Positions 25,701 through 35,931 of a stretch of 64,000 nucleotides of DNA are shown piece by piece; the stretch's first letter is position 1, and each line of letters opens with the position of its first letter. The notes beneath the pieces are model-generated. The model saw nothing but the letters and a program-made list of their open reading frames with translations. It searched no databases and was not told where the DNA came from. The translations under genes and the position numbers were made by a program. The stretch comes from Hymenolepis diminuta (taxonomy: Eukaryota > Platyhelminthes > Cestoda > Cyclophyllidea > Hymenolepididae): the NCBI GenBank assembly GCA_900708905.1, contig CAADRB010000057.1, positions 271,987 to 335,986 of the forward strand, in the 5' to 3' direction.

Positions 25701-27680
25701 TCTCAAGAATCGAGGGGGCCAATCTGTAAACGACTTTCTTCTCCACGAGAAACCAAGTTTTAGTTTAGGGGACCAAGTGGACTCAGATGCTCCAGGTCCT
25801 AGGGGCATTAATTCAGCAAATCTGGTGAGTCTTGTCTACTGATATCTTCATAAGTAGGAGAAAATGATTTTTATTTAACGTGCGCACATACTTGTGCATA
25901 ACAGTTTGAAGGCCTAATCAGCACTCCAACTGCTAATATCTCTGAGCATATTTTGGAGATCAGTCGAAGCATCGCCCCTACGGTAGACTTCCACTGTTGT
26001 CACCCTGTTGTACTCCCTCTCTCTTAATAAAAAGAACGCTTACTAGCAACCATATTTTTGCATTTGTAGATTATTAAGAGGACCGTCGGTGGCATCGAAA
26101 GGCTCTCTTCTCATCCTCTGATGAATTTCTGTAAGTTCCATTAGTTATTAGATCAATAAGCGAAAACGATTAGTTTATTTTTGAAAGAAGAATCCGGGAG
26201 TTGCGAAAAGCTTGGATTTATATTAACCTCAAATGTTCCGGTTGATTTTAGCTTCAGTTTCCCCTACTTCTTAAAGTCCTCTGATCGGTTGGAAAATTTC
26301 ACAGAGGCTAATAACTGAGAGACCGCACTTGTTTTCCAAAGGAGACGAACGATTTGCAATTTTGTCACGCGCATTTCAGAAACTAGCTCTTATGTATTGA
26401 ATAGAATAAAAGCGTACACTTGATGGCATTATATTTAAAGTTAGTTAAACGGCTCTCGTTAAGGACAAATTCAATCGATAGTGATTTCTCTGTCCTATAG
26501 ACCTCTGCGGAACAAATTCGGGCTACGTTCATGTGTTACAATGGGGGGTAATGGAACCGGTCGTACACATGCTTGCCAACACCTCCTCCCTGACTGACAA
26601 AGGTCGCACACAAAAAATCACGAGTACCACTAAGGGCAATCCTATAACTGTTCTACACCTAGACTCTTTTGGAAAAAGAGTAGGCCTCAAATTTGCTCTT
26701 AATACCTTTTCTTTAGTTCGGATGTGGTGATACAGCGGGATATTTCGGTCTCTGGAATGTGGACTTTACTGGTTCCCACAGTTATCCCTACTTCGTAAGT
26801 TTATGTAATATTCCCAATGCTTCGATTCCATCTAGAGTTGCCGGTGTCATAATAAAGGAGTCTTGGACTTTGCTTTCCTTGATGGAGGCTCTACAAAGTT
26901 TGTAACAGTTGGAACTGGAAACGTTCCAACTTATCCGAATCCCGGTGTTAATATGTCCACCGCTAATGCAGTTGCAGCAGCCAATCGCCCCGGATTGAAG
27001 GTCACTGGACAACCTGATCTTGAGGCCGCCAACGTGGTCGTCTGGGATTCGATGGAACCACTAAAGAGTGCCAGTGTTATGAGTAGGTTGTTGATATTCT
27101 GCTCATCATGATCCTTTTAGCTTTTTCTGAGTCTCCACTGGACGTCGCTTGCACCTGTGTGACTAGTGTTCCATCTGGTTCGTTCGGTCACCAGCTAGCA
27201 GTAGGGACAAAACGCGGAGAAGTTATGATTCTAGATTTGCGAAGTAAAAACGCTGTGATCGCCCACAACTCAACAGCACATGCAGGCTTCGCATTGCGAT
27301 CAATAATCTGTGATAGTGCAACAGACACCTTAACAACGGCGGGTGCAGATAACCGCGTCAAAGTTTGGCGTTTGTCAGATCCGTGTCAACTCTTATCAAC
27401 ATTCCAACCAGAGGAGTCGAATGCTTCTGTGTCGACCAAAGCAGCACAAGCCTTCCTTCGAGGCAACCAATCAGCAGCCATGATCGTAGCAAGCCGTCCG
27501 GGCATCTCTCAGCTGGCTTCTTTGCCTTCTACATCCACTATGGTGGAATACAAGTATGGAGAGGCTCGGGAGAACCTTCATCTCCTCACCTCACGATTTT
27601 TGGCTTGCGGAGTCGATGGCCGCCTCCAAATGTGCTCCGTTACACCCTCCCCAGATCCTCTATGGCTACGTCGTTATTAG
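1146..27680 (+). CDS. DMXL: DmX-like protein (rabconnectin-3 alpha, RAVE subunit Rav1 family), 3' 39 exons
   Basis: Large WD40 scaffold that with WDR7 and ROGDI forms the metazoan RAVE-like complex driving V-ATPase assembly on vesicles (family knowledge). Exons seen, all phase-compatible: 1146-1814, 1894-2028, 2102-2288, 3294-3617, 3969-4045, 4565-4738, 7318-7707, 8916-9336, 9421-9446, 10633-10817, 10892-11037, 11129-11232, 12925-13113, 13184-13500, 13570-13690, 13763-14133, 14753-14985, 16243-16355, 16397-16726, 17098-17331, 17400-17694, 17769-17831, 18963-19281, 20080-20118, 20266-20381, 20462-20529, 21171-21380, 21450-21753, 23047-23305, 23714-23960, 24038-24160, 25512-25636, 25695-25824, 25905-25982, 26070-26130, 26501-26679, 26717-26794, 26836-27082, 27121-27680 (TAG). 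They total 8,247 nt, exactly 2,749 codons. Human DMXL2 is about 3,030 residues, so a few hundred N-terminal residues lie before the window. Introns over 300 nt not listed separately (2289-3293, 4046-4564, 14134-14752, 16727-17097, 20530-21170, 23306-23713, 26131-26500) show no gene. Confidence 0.93.
5098..6024 (-). mobile_element. Decayed mariner transposase copy (copy 1), antisense in DMXL intron 6
   Basis: Read on the minus strand, scattered frames match the mariner transposase in order: FKKDDFSL, the helix-turn-helix region around TRELSKTFHVS, LGKVSKAEKWAP, DEKWW (first catalytic Asp region), VDYQQLTRLKA, LINRKGVILHHDN (second catalytic Asp) and the C-terminal KFYEEGIRKLMARWKDVI. At least two frameshifts and several stops interrupt it, and the third Asp motif is not recognisable. 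Terminal inverted repeats were not identified. The copy is inert. It lies inside the 2.6-kb intron 4739-7317, which holds no other gene. Confidence 0.85.
7708..8915 (+). other. DMXL intron 7, no gene seen
   Basis: A 1.2-kb intron with donor GTAAAT and acceptor TTCTGTTGTAG. It has a T-rich block near 7980-8040. No coding or RNA feature could be supported. Confidence 0.6.
9447..10632 (+). other. DMXL intron 9, no gene seen
   Basis: A 1.2-kb intron after the 26-nt microexon, with donor GTGAGT and acceptor TTCATTTCAG. A GC-richer stretch around 9815-9905 has no recognisable identity. Confidence 0.55.
12027..12051. repeat. Inverted repeat, 9-nt arms with 7-nt loop
   Basis: CAGACAGTA and TACTGTCTG flank the loop TCTTGAG. 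Flanking GG and TGCC extend the pairing imperfectly. It lies in DMXL intron 12, about 580 bp before the larger palindrome. Confidence 0.65.
12633..12663. repeat. Perfect AT-rich palindrome, 15-nt arms, 1-nt spacer
   Basis: The left arm ATTTAAAGTAATATT and the right arm AATATTACTTTAAAT are exact reverse complements separated by a single A. It lies in DMXL intron 12. In RNA it would give a tight hairpin, and in DNA it could extrude as a cruciform. Confidence 0.8.
14134..14752 (+). other. DMXL: GC-AG intron 16 of DMXL
   Basis: Exon 16 ends in phase 2 as ...AAT CAT AG followed by GCAAGT, and the acceptor is TTTTCTTCAG at 14743-14752. Using this GC donor keeps the frame (AG plus G, then ATG GAT GGG). 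The nearby GT at 14138 would be phase 0 and would reach TAG within six codons. GCAAGT has the donor consensus apart from the C, as is typical of GC-AG introns. Confidence 0.78.
14986..16242 (+). other. DMXL intron 17, no gene seen
   Basis: A 1.26-kb AT-rich intron with donor GTGTTT and acceptor TTTCATCAG. Nothing further can be supported. Confidence 0.55.
17832..18962 (+). other. DMXL intron 22, no gene seen
   Basis: A 1.1-kb intron with donor GTGAGT and acceptor CTGTTTTTTAG. It contains the 12-nt palindrome GGCATGCATGCC near 18302. No gene was recognised. Confidence 0.55.
19282..20079 (+). other. DMXL intron 23, no gene seen
   Basis: A 0.8-kb intron. The acceptor before the 39-nt exon 24 was chosen at TTCTAAG because the upstream CTTGTAG site would put TAA in frame at once. 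Confidence 0.5.
21754..23046 (+). other. DMXL intron 28, no gene seen
   Basis: A 1.3-kb intron with donor GTGAGT and acceptor TTCCCTACAG. Short open frames occur on both strands, but none shows homology or splice support. Confidence 0.55.
23047..27680 (+). other. DMXL: DMXL exons 29-39: conserved C-terminal block and WD40 propeller
   Basis: Exon 30 has LPVKRLWFSLLKRPELNETF, a DMXL hallmark that precedes the C-terminal WD40 repeats. The propeller follows: SHPLMNFYLCGTNSGYVHV is assembled over exons 35-36, FGCGDTAGYFGLWNVD in exon 37, CRCHNKGVLDFAFLDGG and VVVWDSMEPL in exon 38, and LAVGTKRGEVMILDLRSK, GADNRVKVWRLSDP and FLACGVDGRLQM in exon 39. Three introns in this part are very short: 26680-26716 (37 nt), 26795-26835 (41 nt) and 27083-27120 (38 nt). 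The stop is TAG at 27678-27680. Confidence 0.9.
24161..25511 (+). other. DMXL intron 31, no gene seen
   Basis: A 1.35-kb intron with donor GTAAAA and acceptor TTTGTTTTAAG. A pyrimidine-rich stretch near 24640-24780 is open in one frame but has no recognisable product. Confidence 0.5.
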
Positions 27681-27913
27681 ATCTCAATCTCCTATCTCAT
27701 TCTTTGTGATATATCTATCTGTCCATGAGACATTGCTATTATCTCTGTGAGTGTGGTGATGTAACTGATTGTTGTAATTGATAAATAAGTATGTAATCAT
27801 GAGAAAAAAAACATTCTGTTAACCATTGTCAAGGGGTGAGAAACAAGAATTTATTAAAATACAGCTCCATAGAAAACAGTAAGCAGGGGGAAGGGGATTT
27901 GTTTGGTGCTGAA
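27681..27913. other. Convergent intergenic spacer between DMXL and SEC11
   Basis: The spacer is 233 bp and must contain both 3' UTRs. A minus-strand AATAAA (TTTATT at 27850-27855 on the plus strand) lies 59 nt beyond the SEC11 stop and is a good poly(A) signal for it. For DMXL only a weak ATAAAT-type signal is seen near 27781. Confidence 0.6.
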
Positions 27914-28677
27914 TTACTGCTCCCGAGTTATGAACATGAAACATCCCAAAGAACCAATCACAGCATACTAAAGATAAATTAATTAGAGAGGGCAAGAATA
28001 GGACCTTACTTTTAGTTTGGGATAGTCATTCATTATAATAGTCACCATACCAACGTAGGGAAGAAATCTGCAGAAAAAAACGATGATGACATATGAAAAG
28101 GGAAGAAGCGTACTAAGAAAACTGCCGTACCCTTTAGCTTTGCCCATTATGTGTTTTTCTTCAAGCCAGTCTTGCCCTTGAGGATATAATGCTCGATCAT
28201 CCACAGCATTATTATCGCCTTTCGTCAAGAACTTAACAGTTCCATTATTACTAATAAACAAGTAGGAGTAAGACATTTAAAATTACGATTGGTGAATGCG
28301 CAAAACTCTGTGAACTATCGGGATTTCGCGATCATCAACTTTGAAAACAGTGATATCTCCCACATTTAAAGACTCAGATTCAAAGTTTGTTAGAAAAAGA
28401 AGATCACCACGGTAAAAAGCCGGTTCCATACTTCCACTGAACAAAGATAACATACAAAACAAAATACAAACCTTAGAACCACAACGATTGGGCTAGGACT
28501 ATTTGTAATTACAATCAAGGATTTCCAAATCATGAGAGCCGAAGAAAGAACCATAGCAAATGTTAGAATTTGATAATAAAGCTAAGAATATAAATAAGTG
28601 AATAGTAAAAGAACCTGTCGTCCATTCATCCTTTTAATTTCTCCGATAACATCACAGCCAAAAATCGTACAACCCAT
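27914..28677 (-). CDS. SEC11A: Signal peptidase complex catalytic subunit SEC11
   Basis: Membrane-bound serine protease of the ER that removes signal peptides from secretory proteins. Exons on the minus strand: 28677-28615, 28581-28472, 28436-28287, 28250-28131, 28067-28010 and 27967-27914. They total 555 nt: 184 residues plus TAA, close to the 179 of human SEC11A. The start is supported by [17 protein letters not shown] residues matching the family N-terminus. A membrane segment follows at about residues 25-45. Catalytic residues align with the human Ser56/His96/Asp122 set at a constant offset of four: Ser60 in VVVLSGSMEP, His100 in IPIVHRVL and Asp126 in KGDNNAVDD. The C-terminal block [16 protein letters not shown] is also conserved. 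The fourth exon is preceded by a 36-nt intron (28251-28286). The gene is complete and appears functional. Confidence 0.95.
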
Positions 28678-29695
28678 TTTGACGACGTAAGAGAGGCTAA
28701 GTTGACCTACAAACAGATGAGGAAACGAGACGTGTACTTCTGAATAAAATTGTTTTCGCCATATAATAAGGTTATGCAACATTATAGTGATGAAAAATTA
28801 AATTTTTTTTCAAATTGGCGAGTAATTTTTTTTTAAGTCGTAGCAGACTAAAAATATATTTCGAATAGTTTGAGGTTGGATTAAAAGTTTTCCTAATTTA
28901 AGGCTACAATGAATGATATTCCTTTTACAGGAGGCTGAGTATTATAAAATACTTAAATTTCTTTATATATATTCTAGATCGTTATATAAAAATTTAGCTG
29001 CGTTGCCTTTTGCGTCTCATAAAATGCCGTGGATTAAACTAAAAGATGAGTCTTCCCAGTTGCCGGCGGAAACTTGTAAATTTCTGGCCTCATTCAACTG
29101 CATCGATTATTTTTTTTGCCTCTGATATACCCGTTATATACGGATATTCATTTTTCCTGCTCTTCCAGATTTTATCACCCTCTAATATATTTTTGTGTTT
29201 CTCCAATTTACCTTTACCCACATTCAAATGATGAACTTCATATTTGAAAATGGGCTTTAATATTTCGGTAGTTGCATAGAGATACCTTTGTGATATGATT
29301 AGATTTTTCTTAGAATATTCAAGTCGAATTCTCTTATAAACATATTTAATCGTCACAGTTAATGTATTTATAATTAAGTTAATGGGTGAGGCAAAATAAA
29401 GATATGGGTTGCAGCTAAAAGTGTACCCTTTTTAATATAACCAATTAAGTGCTTAAATCCATCGGTTTTAAATTGAAAAATATTGAAAATCCAGATTATT
29501 TGAATATATTAATTATCAAAGCAAGCTTTCTGTTTTAAATAACATTCAATTTATTTTAATCACTATCGACTTTTACACATAGGACCACATTTTACCTAAT
29601 AGATTAATCCATTTTTCGATTAGCTAGCCCACGTTCTCTGTTTGCTGATCTGCTTGTGCATACATACTCGTACAAAAATTTCCCCAGATATTGAC
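28678..29695. promoter_or_regulatory. Divergent spacer between SEC11 and the coiled-coil gene
   Basis: About 1 kb of AT-rich DNA separates the two start codons, so it should contain both promoters. On the minus strand a pyrimidine-rich acceptor-like site (CTGTTTGTAG) ends about 30 nt before the SEC11 ATG. It could mark a 5'-UTR intron or a spliced-leader trans-splice site, which flatworms are known to use. No core promoter motif can be asserted. Confidence 0.35.
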
Positions 29696-32600
29696 ATGAA
29701 TTCACTAGATGTAAATGGCAGAGTTTCGGTAATTATATTCACTTATATTTTATTTAGTTTATTTAGACGGAATCTGGGCGTGAATCCTCGGCTTTTACCA
29801 ATAAATTAAAATTTATGCGTCGAATCAGGAGACCTGATAAACGTCGAACGCAAATATCATCAATTCACAGCGATGGAGTTCCTGATGGCAACCTCAAAGA
29901 AGTTGATGTATCTCCAGATATTGTCACTTCGAAATTGGCGGAATCACAAGATAAAATAACCAAAAGCTTGACAGAAGAGAACGATAGTCTAAGAAATAAA
30001 AACACAACCTTGAGATATCAAGTGGAACTTCTTTCAGAACAATTAAACGATCTTCGGGATGTCAATATGGATCTAAAAAGCCAAAATAGTCGAATAAGAG
30101 AGGTATTTCTTTTTATTCTTTGTCGGTTTATTTGCATACTTGTTACTTATATTATTCGATTTAACCTTTAATGAAAATTTGTGTTTCAGTAATATTTCTT
30201 CGTAAGTATTTTTTGCCCATACACAGCAGCATGGTTTCCTTGTTGTAATGCGATCTGCATGTCGTCTTCTTGCTTCATTTATTCTTGTTAACTTTCTATA
30301 ATTTTATTAAATTTTTTTTGAAGTCGTATTTTTCATTTACTTTGTCTCAAGATTCGTTAGTTAATGAATGTCATGTTTCTTTAATGTTAGCGCTGATTAT
30401 ATGTCTCCTTGATAATGAAAACATTCTCTAATTAAGATGTACTGCTGGATTTACATTGCAACTAAAATATATGTATTCTCAGTAAGCTAAGCTTTCATTT
30501 ATTACTTTATACAACTTATTAAAAGTTTCCAACTGATTGAAACTAGGTGGACACTCGACTACTCTAAATCTTTGTTGGTGCCTGTGGAGCTTTACAGCTC
30601 CTTTAGCTTTGTTCCTGAAAATCATCATTGTATATGTTTTCATTCCTTGATTAGATTTAGTTGTATTTAAATGGTCAGTAAGTTTTCTTACCTTTTATAT
30701 TCTTTTATTTACTGCTGCTACATTGAAATAGAGCCAAGAAACTATTCTTTTGGATACATAGATTGATTGAAGAACAGTCAAGTTTGAAATCAGTTTCGAT
30801 GCAACAAATAACATTCGCTAAGTTTGTTTTGGACTTTTAACTCAATTTACTTTCGGATCCAGCTTATTGGAAGTTCTTACTAGATTACCATTCCCTTAGT
30901 CCTCAACCATTATTTTAATTTTTTGGTAGAATAACCTGAAGGGAATTTGTTTTTTTGGAACACTAGTTTTTAAATAGTGAAAACGAGTATGATATTTTAA
31001 CCCTTGTTAAGTTATAAATACGGTGAGTTGGAGTTCATGCACGAATTCGCCAAAGCTTGTAGAATAAAACATGGGTAAACTATGGTTTTCTTTTTTCTTT
31101 AAGTCGCAATTGTGCTTGTTTTGCTCACCAGTGATTCTCCGAATATCATCCACAAATTCACCATTATTTTCTCATGATCTCCTGTTTTCTGTTGTTTCGG
31201 AAAAATTCCCAACCATCACCTGTCCTCTTTCTCATTAGCTATGCAATGTCTTCTATGCAAATTTTCACTGCGTTCTGCTGTATCCCGATATAGTTTTGTT
31301 TTTTAATGTTTCTTATTTGTCGGCACCCTTATGCCTTTCTCCTGACCCTAATTGAATTTTTGACTGTGGTGAGATTCTCCCTTCAAAACAGGAAAGAGGG
31401 TTATTTTCCTGCAAATTTGACAAATTTAAATGAACAATGATCAAATGTAATTCTCTTTAAATTCAACTGTATTTCTTGTTCTGTTGCATGCGGTACATTT
31501 CCAAGTGTGGAATCCAAGTTAATAATTTTGGATAGAGGAGCAGGGACAATTCTTTGAATCGTGGTTTTCACATTCATTGGGAAGATTGACGATATTCGGG
31601 AGCCTCTACAAATTCTATTTATCTCAATTAATTATTCCAATCACTGGTCCTGGTCTATTCATATCTGACTCCTATCTACTTCAGTGTTCGCCGTCCTTTT
31701 TCTAGAAGAAACCGTGATACATCAGAAAGCCACAGTCATACTTGTCTTCTAATTGCAATGTGCCACTTAAGTGCAAATGTATTAATTATCAATATGATCA
31801 GCGTTGGCTGCTTTGTTTTTCATTTCCCCGTGTGTCTGTATCAGTAGATGGCCCAAGTTGGTGTCAAGTAATTTTTCAGTCCCAATGAAGGCAAGTGCTA
31901 TCCAACACTTATTTGAAGCTGAAGTCCCTTTGATCAAGAAACCTGCTTTCACGGTGAAGCTGGATGCTCACGTACTGGCTTCGATCTCGTCATCCTTGGT
32001 TCGGAAGACGCGTGTTTCCGGTGGTGAATCATCACTAATTCTGGCCGACTGGCTAATACTAGCCAAATATTGTCTAATAATGACATTTTGGTTTGAACTT
32101 GTTACTGCTTGCATTCTCATGGAAATTGAATGAGATTACTCAATATGATCTGTTCTCAGATTTAAGATAAAGTCTACAGCTTCCTTCTGTTGACGTATTA
32201 GCCTGCTCTTTTTTAGACTTGAGAAACATTCTCTCGATTTATTTAATCCGGGTGATTTTTTTCTACTACTTAAGGTCTCTTCTTATTTGTGAGGCTGATG
32301 AAGTTTATTATGTCGCTGTTTTGAGTTGGTTAAAGGCATCCAACTCTTCGTCTTACTTGTTAGGGGTCAGGGTCTTAAAATCGTGAGATACTATTACCTA
32401 TTTTAGCCTTATCATTCACTCTGGAACATTTACGTTTTGCTAGTTATTGATAATATAGATAATAATAGTTTTAAGCCTATTGCATCTCTATTTATTATTA
32501 TATTCATTTGACAAAACATTGTCAGTTATTGATACGTGACGTCTAGTTATCTATAATTCATTTATTGTGAGGGAGAGGGTTGTCATTTTCGATTATGTAC

Positions 32601-34008
32601 AGTTATCACTCCATTTTCTACCTAAGATATAATTCTAAAATAGTTATTGACTTTTATTTCTGTTAAAGTCTACTTTTGTGATTGTGAAGTGAAGTTTTTT
32701 TCAAAAATAATGGATTTCACGTCCGGTTTCACGAATCGAATCTGATTCGTTCGATAGCAGAAGAAAACAGATTTTAGTGGTGTCGGTCACGTCTTCATAG
32801 CTGTAGAGCGGTTAATTGGTATAAGCTGAGATTCCTAATGTCTTCTTTCCGATCTGCCCATACGAGATTTAATTCCATTCCTATTCCTCTAGTCAGTTTC
32901 AGCTATGGGTATGTAGCTTCGCATGCAGTTTGGGTACGCATTATTGAATAACAGCAACAGAAAGACATTAAATCACTTAGTCAGTCTGATTATACGATAC
33001 AATCCACGTGCGTCATGGTTCATTAGCATAACCTTCATTCACATTCATTCTGAGTCATTCTTCAGGTTACGTGCAATTGCACTTTCAATTAATCAATGAA
33101 ACCTGTTTGAAACCACCTTGTGATGTAGTTTACTTTTTATTTCCTACATTTAAAGAGTTTAATTCTATCTGTTATGAGGCTTAAGGATCACTTAATGAAA
33201 TTGGATATGCGATTTTAAACTCCAGGAGTGGAATGAGCTATGACTTACCCCTTTATGAGAAAGCATTAGCATCATATTTCACCACTCTGTTTTCTCATCT
33301 ATCTTAGCTTTGATTTTGTTTGCCTATTCTAAGTATTTTCCAACAAGCCTCGGAATGCACATAGATTTTAGTATAAAATTGATTTTCTTCATTTTATTGT
33401 TTTTTACAAACATTCCGCATACTTCTACGTTACTTTTCTTCCCCATTCGATTTCAGAAAATAGAGTTATTAGTTTGAGTTACCACATCCATTATTGATTT
33501 GAGGATCGAAATCGCGCCTTTATTCTCAACGTTAAATTGAAAAATTCAAAGGTGTTGTTTGCGGCAGTTTTAATTTATACCACTTTTAAAGCCTATGTTG
33601 TCATAAGCATGCGGATTTCGCTATGCGTGCGTCTGGCTCAAGAACTTAGCTACTGAAATGTGCGGCTGAATATTTTACTTCATTTTTGCTGAAATCTTGT
33701 CTACTCAAAATAATGTAAGTAAATTATTTGTATTACAGGAAAATAGTATTCTCCGAAATGAACAGTCGCAACTAACGGCACGGAACGATTGCTTAGTAGA
33801 GCAGATAATCTTGCTACAGAAGATGCTTGAAGATATGGGGGTTACCTTGGACGAAGAGGGTGGTTTTGTCCTCAATGGAGACACAGACTCATCACCCCTT
33901 GAATTTGTGGCTCGAGAAGATGGCGAAAATTCCTGCAATGGAACCTCTACAAACCCCGCCTCTTATCGAAAACCTCCCGCTTGTGATAACAAGCTCGATT
34001 TCCTCTAG
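29696..34008 (+). CDS. Coiled-coil protein of unknown family, three exons
   Basis: Exons are 29696-29728, 29767-30102 and 33739-34008 (TAG). They total 639 nt, giving 212 residues. The first intron is 38 nt with donor GTAATT, and an earlier acceptor inside it would bring TAG into frame. The second intron is 3.6 kb (GTATTT...TTACAG). The protein starts MNSLDVNGRVS and then has a basic stretch (MRRIRRPDKRRTQ). A long leucine-rich helix follows with heptad spacing (SLTEENDSLRNKNTTLRYQV, LLSEQLNDLRDVNMDL, NSILRNEQSQL, LLQKMLEDMG) and runs across the exon 2/3 junction. The C-terminal part is acidic and Ser/Asn-rich. The basic-plus-leucine layout resembles bZIP or short cargo-adaptor proteins, but I do not recognise the family and no bZIP signature is clear. 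The ATG at 29696 is the first in frame in this exon. Confidence 0.72.
30103..33738 (+). other. Long intron of the coiled-coil gene
   Basis: A 3.6-kb AT-rich intron, T-rich on the plus strand. One 109-codon open frame (31804-32133) is present but has no splice context or recognised similarity, so it is not called as a gene. Confidence 0.55.
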
Positions 34009-34274
34009 TTTGGTGGAAAGGGAGAGCATTAGTTCCTCTTAACAGGTCAATGATGACGACATTGCATTCCTATCTGTCTTCCTTCCTTTTTCTTGTATTC
34101 TAAAATTACTCGTGATGATATTAAGAATACTTGTATTGAAAGGGGCGCGATTTTCTGCTCAAATTAGTGTAATTTAACTTTCTTATCACCTCTTCCCCGA
34201 ATCCATCAGTGATAGTTATTGATTGGGAAATTAATACGCTCCTTTTTATTACTACTGATTGTTTGATTGTCATT

Positions 34275-34280
34275 AATAAA
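34275..34280 (+). terminator. Poly(A) signal AATAAA of the coiled-coil gene
   Basis: AATAAA lies 267 nt after the TAG stop and is followed by T-rich sequence. It is the first canonical signal after the stop that I noticed. Confidence 0.5.
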
Positions 34281-35880
34281 TTTGTTGATATTTTGCAGCA
34301 TTGCTGCCTTTTGAATCACATAAGGGCAGATAGTTCTGGTCTTCATGATTGTATTTTGTCAATTATTTATTGAAAAATCCAGTTGCTCATTCCTTGTTTA
34401 TCACTTTTAATTGGGGCCGATTGTCGTTCATATTCGGGAATTTTCATTAAAAATTATCTATATGGTGTCAAATAATTTTTCAAGTAAGCTTTCATTTGTA
34501 TTTAAAACGTTAACAAAATTTGTATGTTAGGCTGAGGATCTAGAAAACTGATGACGTGTCTTATGATCTCACTTTCTCTGGTACGCATAACATTTGATTT
34601 TTCAAGCACCGAATTTCCTCTTCCTAATTTAATGGCTCCTAGTAATGAAATTCCCCTACATTTTAGACTTCGTGATTATTAAAATGCCAATTAGCATGAC
34701 TTGGTGGCGCACGATTTGTCTTGAATTCAACAATATGCATCTCGCTGTAAATCTTCATAGCGGTCTGTCATTAGTATCGTTTAATGGAGGTATAGAGGGC
34801 GCGTTTTGGAATTCCGACAGGACGGTTGTTGTCCATCCGGTGATCTTCAGTAGCCAACTACAACGAATTATCTTTACTAGTAGAAGTAATAGTTTGTTAA
34901 TTTATCAACTCGGACCCACCGTACTCAGCCATTCTCCATTAATCCACTCAGTGCGGCATTATTTATGTGGTTACTGAGTCTTGCATCAGTAGCTTCTTTA
35001 TTCACCGCAAAATTGTGAGACCTCTCACCTACCTACACATATTTGCGGTGCATATTTGTCCAAAATATTTAAAGGGGGAAATTTGGTGATAATGTTAGTC
35101 TCTAATAATAAATTTAAATTCTCCAAATATAACTGGAAGTGATCGTCCTCCTTTTCAAGTCGTATCATCGAATGATTTAAGTTTCAAACTATATTAGTTT
35201 TCGAAAAGTGTGTTGAACGCTCCCAAAAAGTATTTTAAAATTACTGATTTCTAACTTGTTTTTAGCATGTGCCATCTCATATATCCTGAGCGATTTGTTA
35301 TACCACCTTTGTCTTTTAGACTGAATGCGGACATGGTCGTGGAATCTGATCTCTTTAGTTGTATAAATTGGTTTTATTCAACAAAATTTGCATTAGGATG
35401 CTTTCGTCTTTCAAGTAAATCTTCTTTAGTTAAGTAACTGTTCCATTCATTTATTCCGGACAAGCTTTTTTAGTTATTAAATAGCTCCGTCTTTGTTAGT
35501 TTAAGTGATCCTTTTTGCTGTCAGCGAGATGAACTTCGATACCATGTTACACTTAATTAAAATACTATGGATGTTTGATAGAAGTATTTTTCTAACATAG
35601 AAGCAACTTCACAAACAAGACAGGCAGATGAAACGTCGGATTTAAGACACTGTGAAGATGGAGAGCGACATCTGGAGAAGGTCAGGGCACTTAAAAGCAT
35701 TTCCTATAAAAGTATCATCTCACTGTTATCAGAAAGATTAAAATATCAAGCTAAATTAGCAAAATATTAGGTTCAAACCTCCTATCATACGAATACTACT
35801 CATTACAAACGGTATATAATATTCAATTCCTAACCCCACCTGGGAAAGTGTTTAGGGTTAAGGATGGCGTCCTTGATGAG

Positions 35881-35931
35881 AAATTAGCCAAACTTAACCA
35901 GTGCGGTTGGTCATTCGGCTCGTTGGGTGTG
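35881..35931 (+). repeat. 51-bp dispersed repeat, copy A
   Basis: The segment beginning AAATTAGCCA and ending GTTGGGTGTG matches 46052-46102 at 43 of 51 positions without gaps. Both contain CAGTGCGGTTG. It is probably a fragment of a longer interspersed repeat. Confidence 0.7.

Noticed and set aside
35765..35785. GGTTCAAACCTCC resembling a tRNA T-arm
   Set aside because: No acceptor stem, D-arm or anticodon arm can be placed around it. No tRNA or rRNA gene was found in the window.
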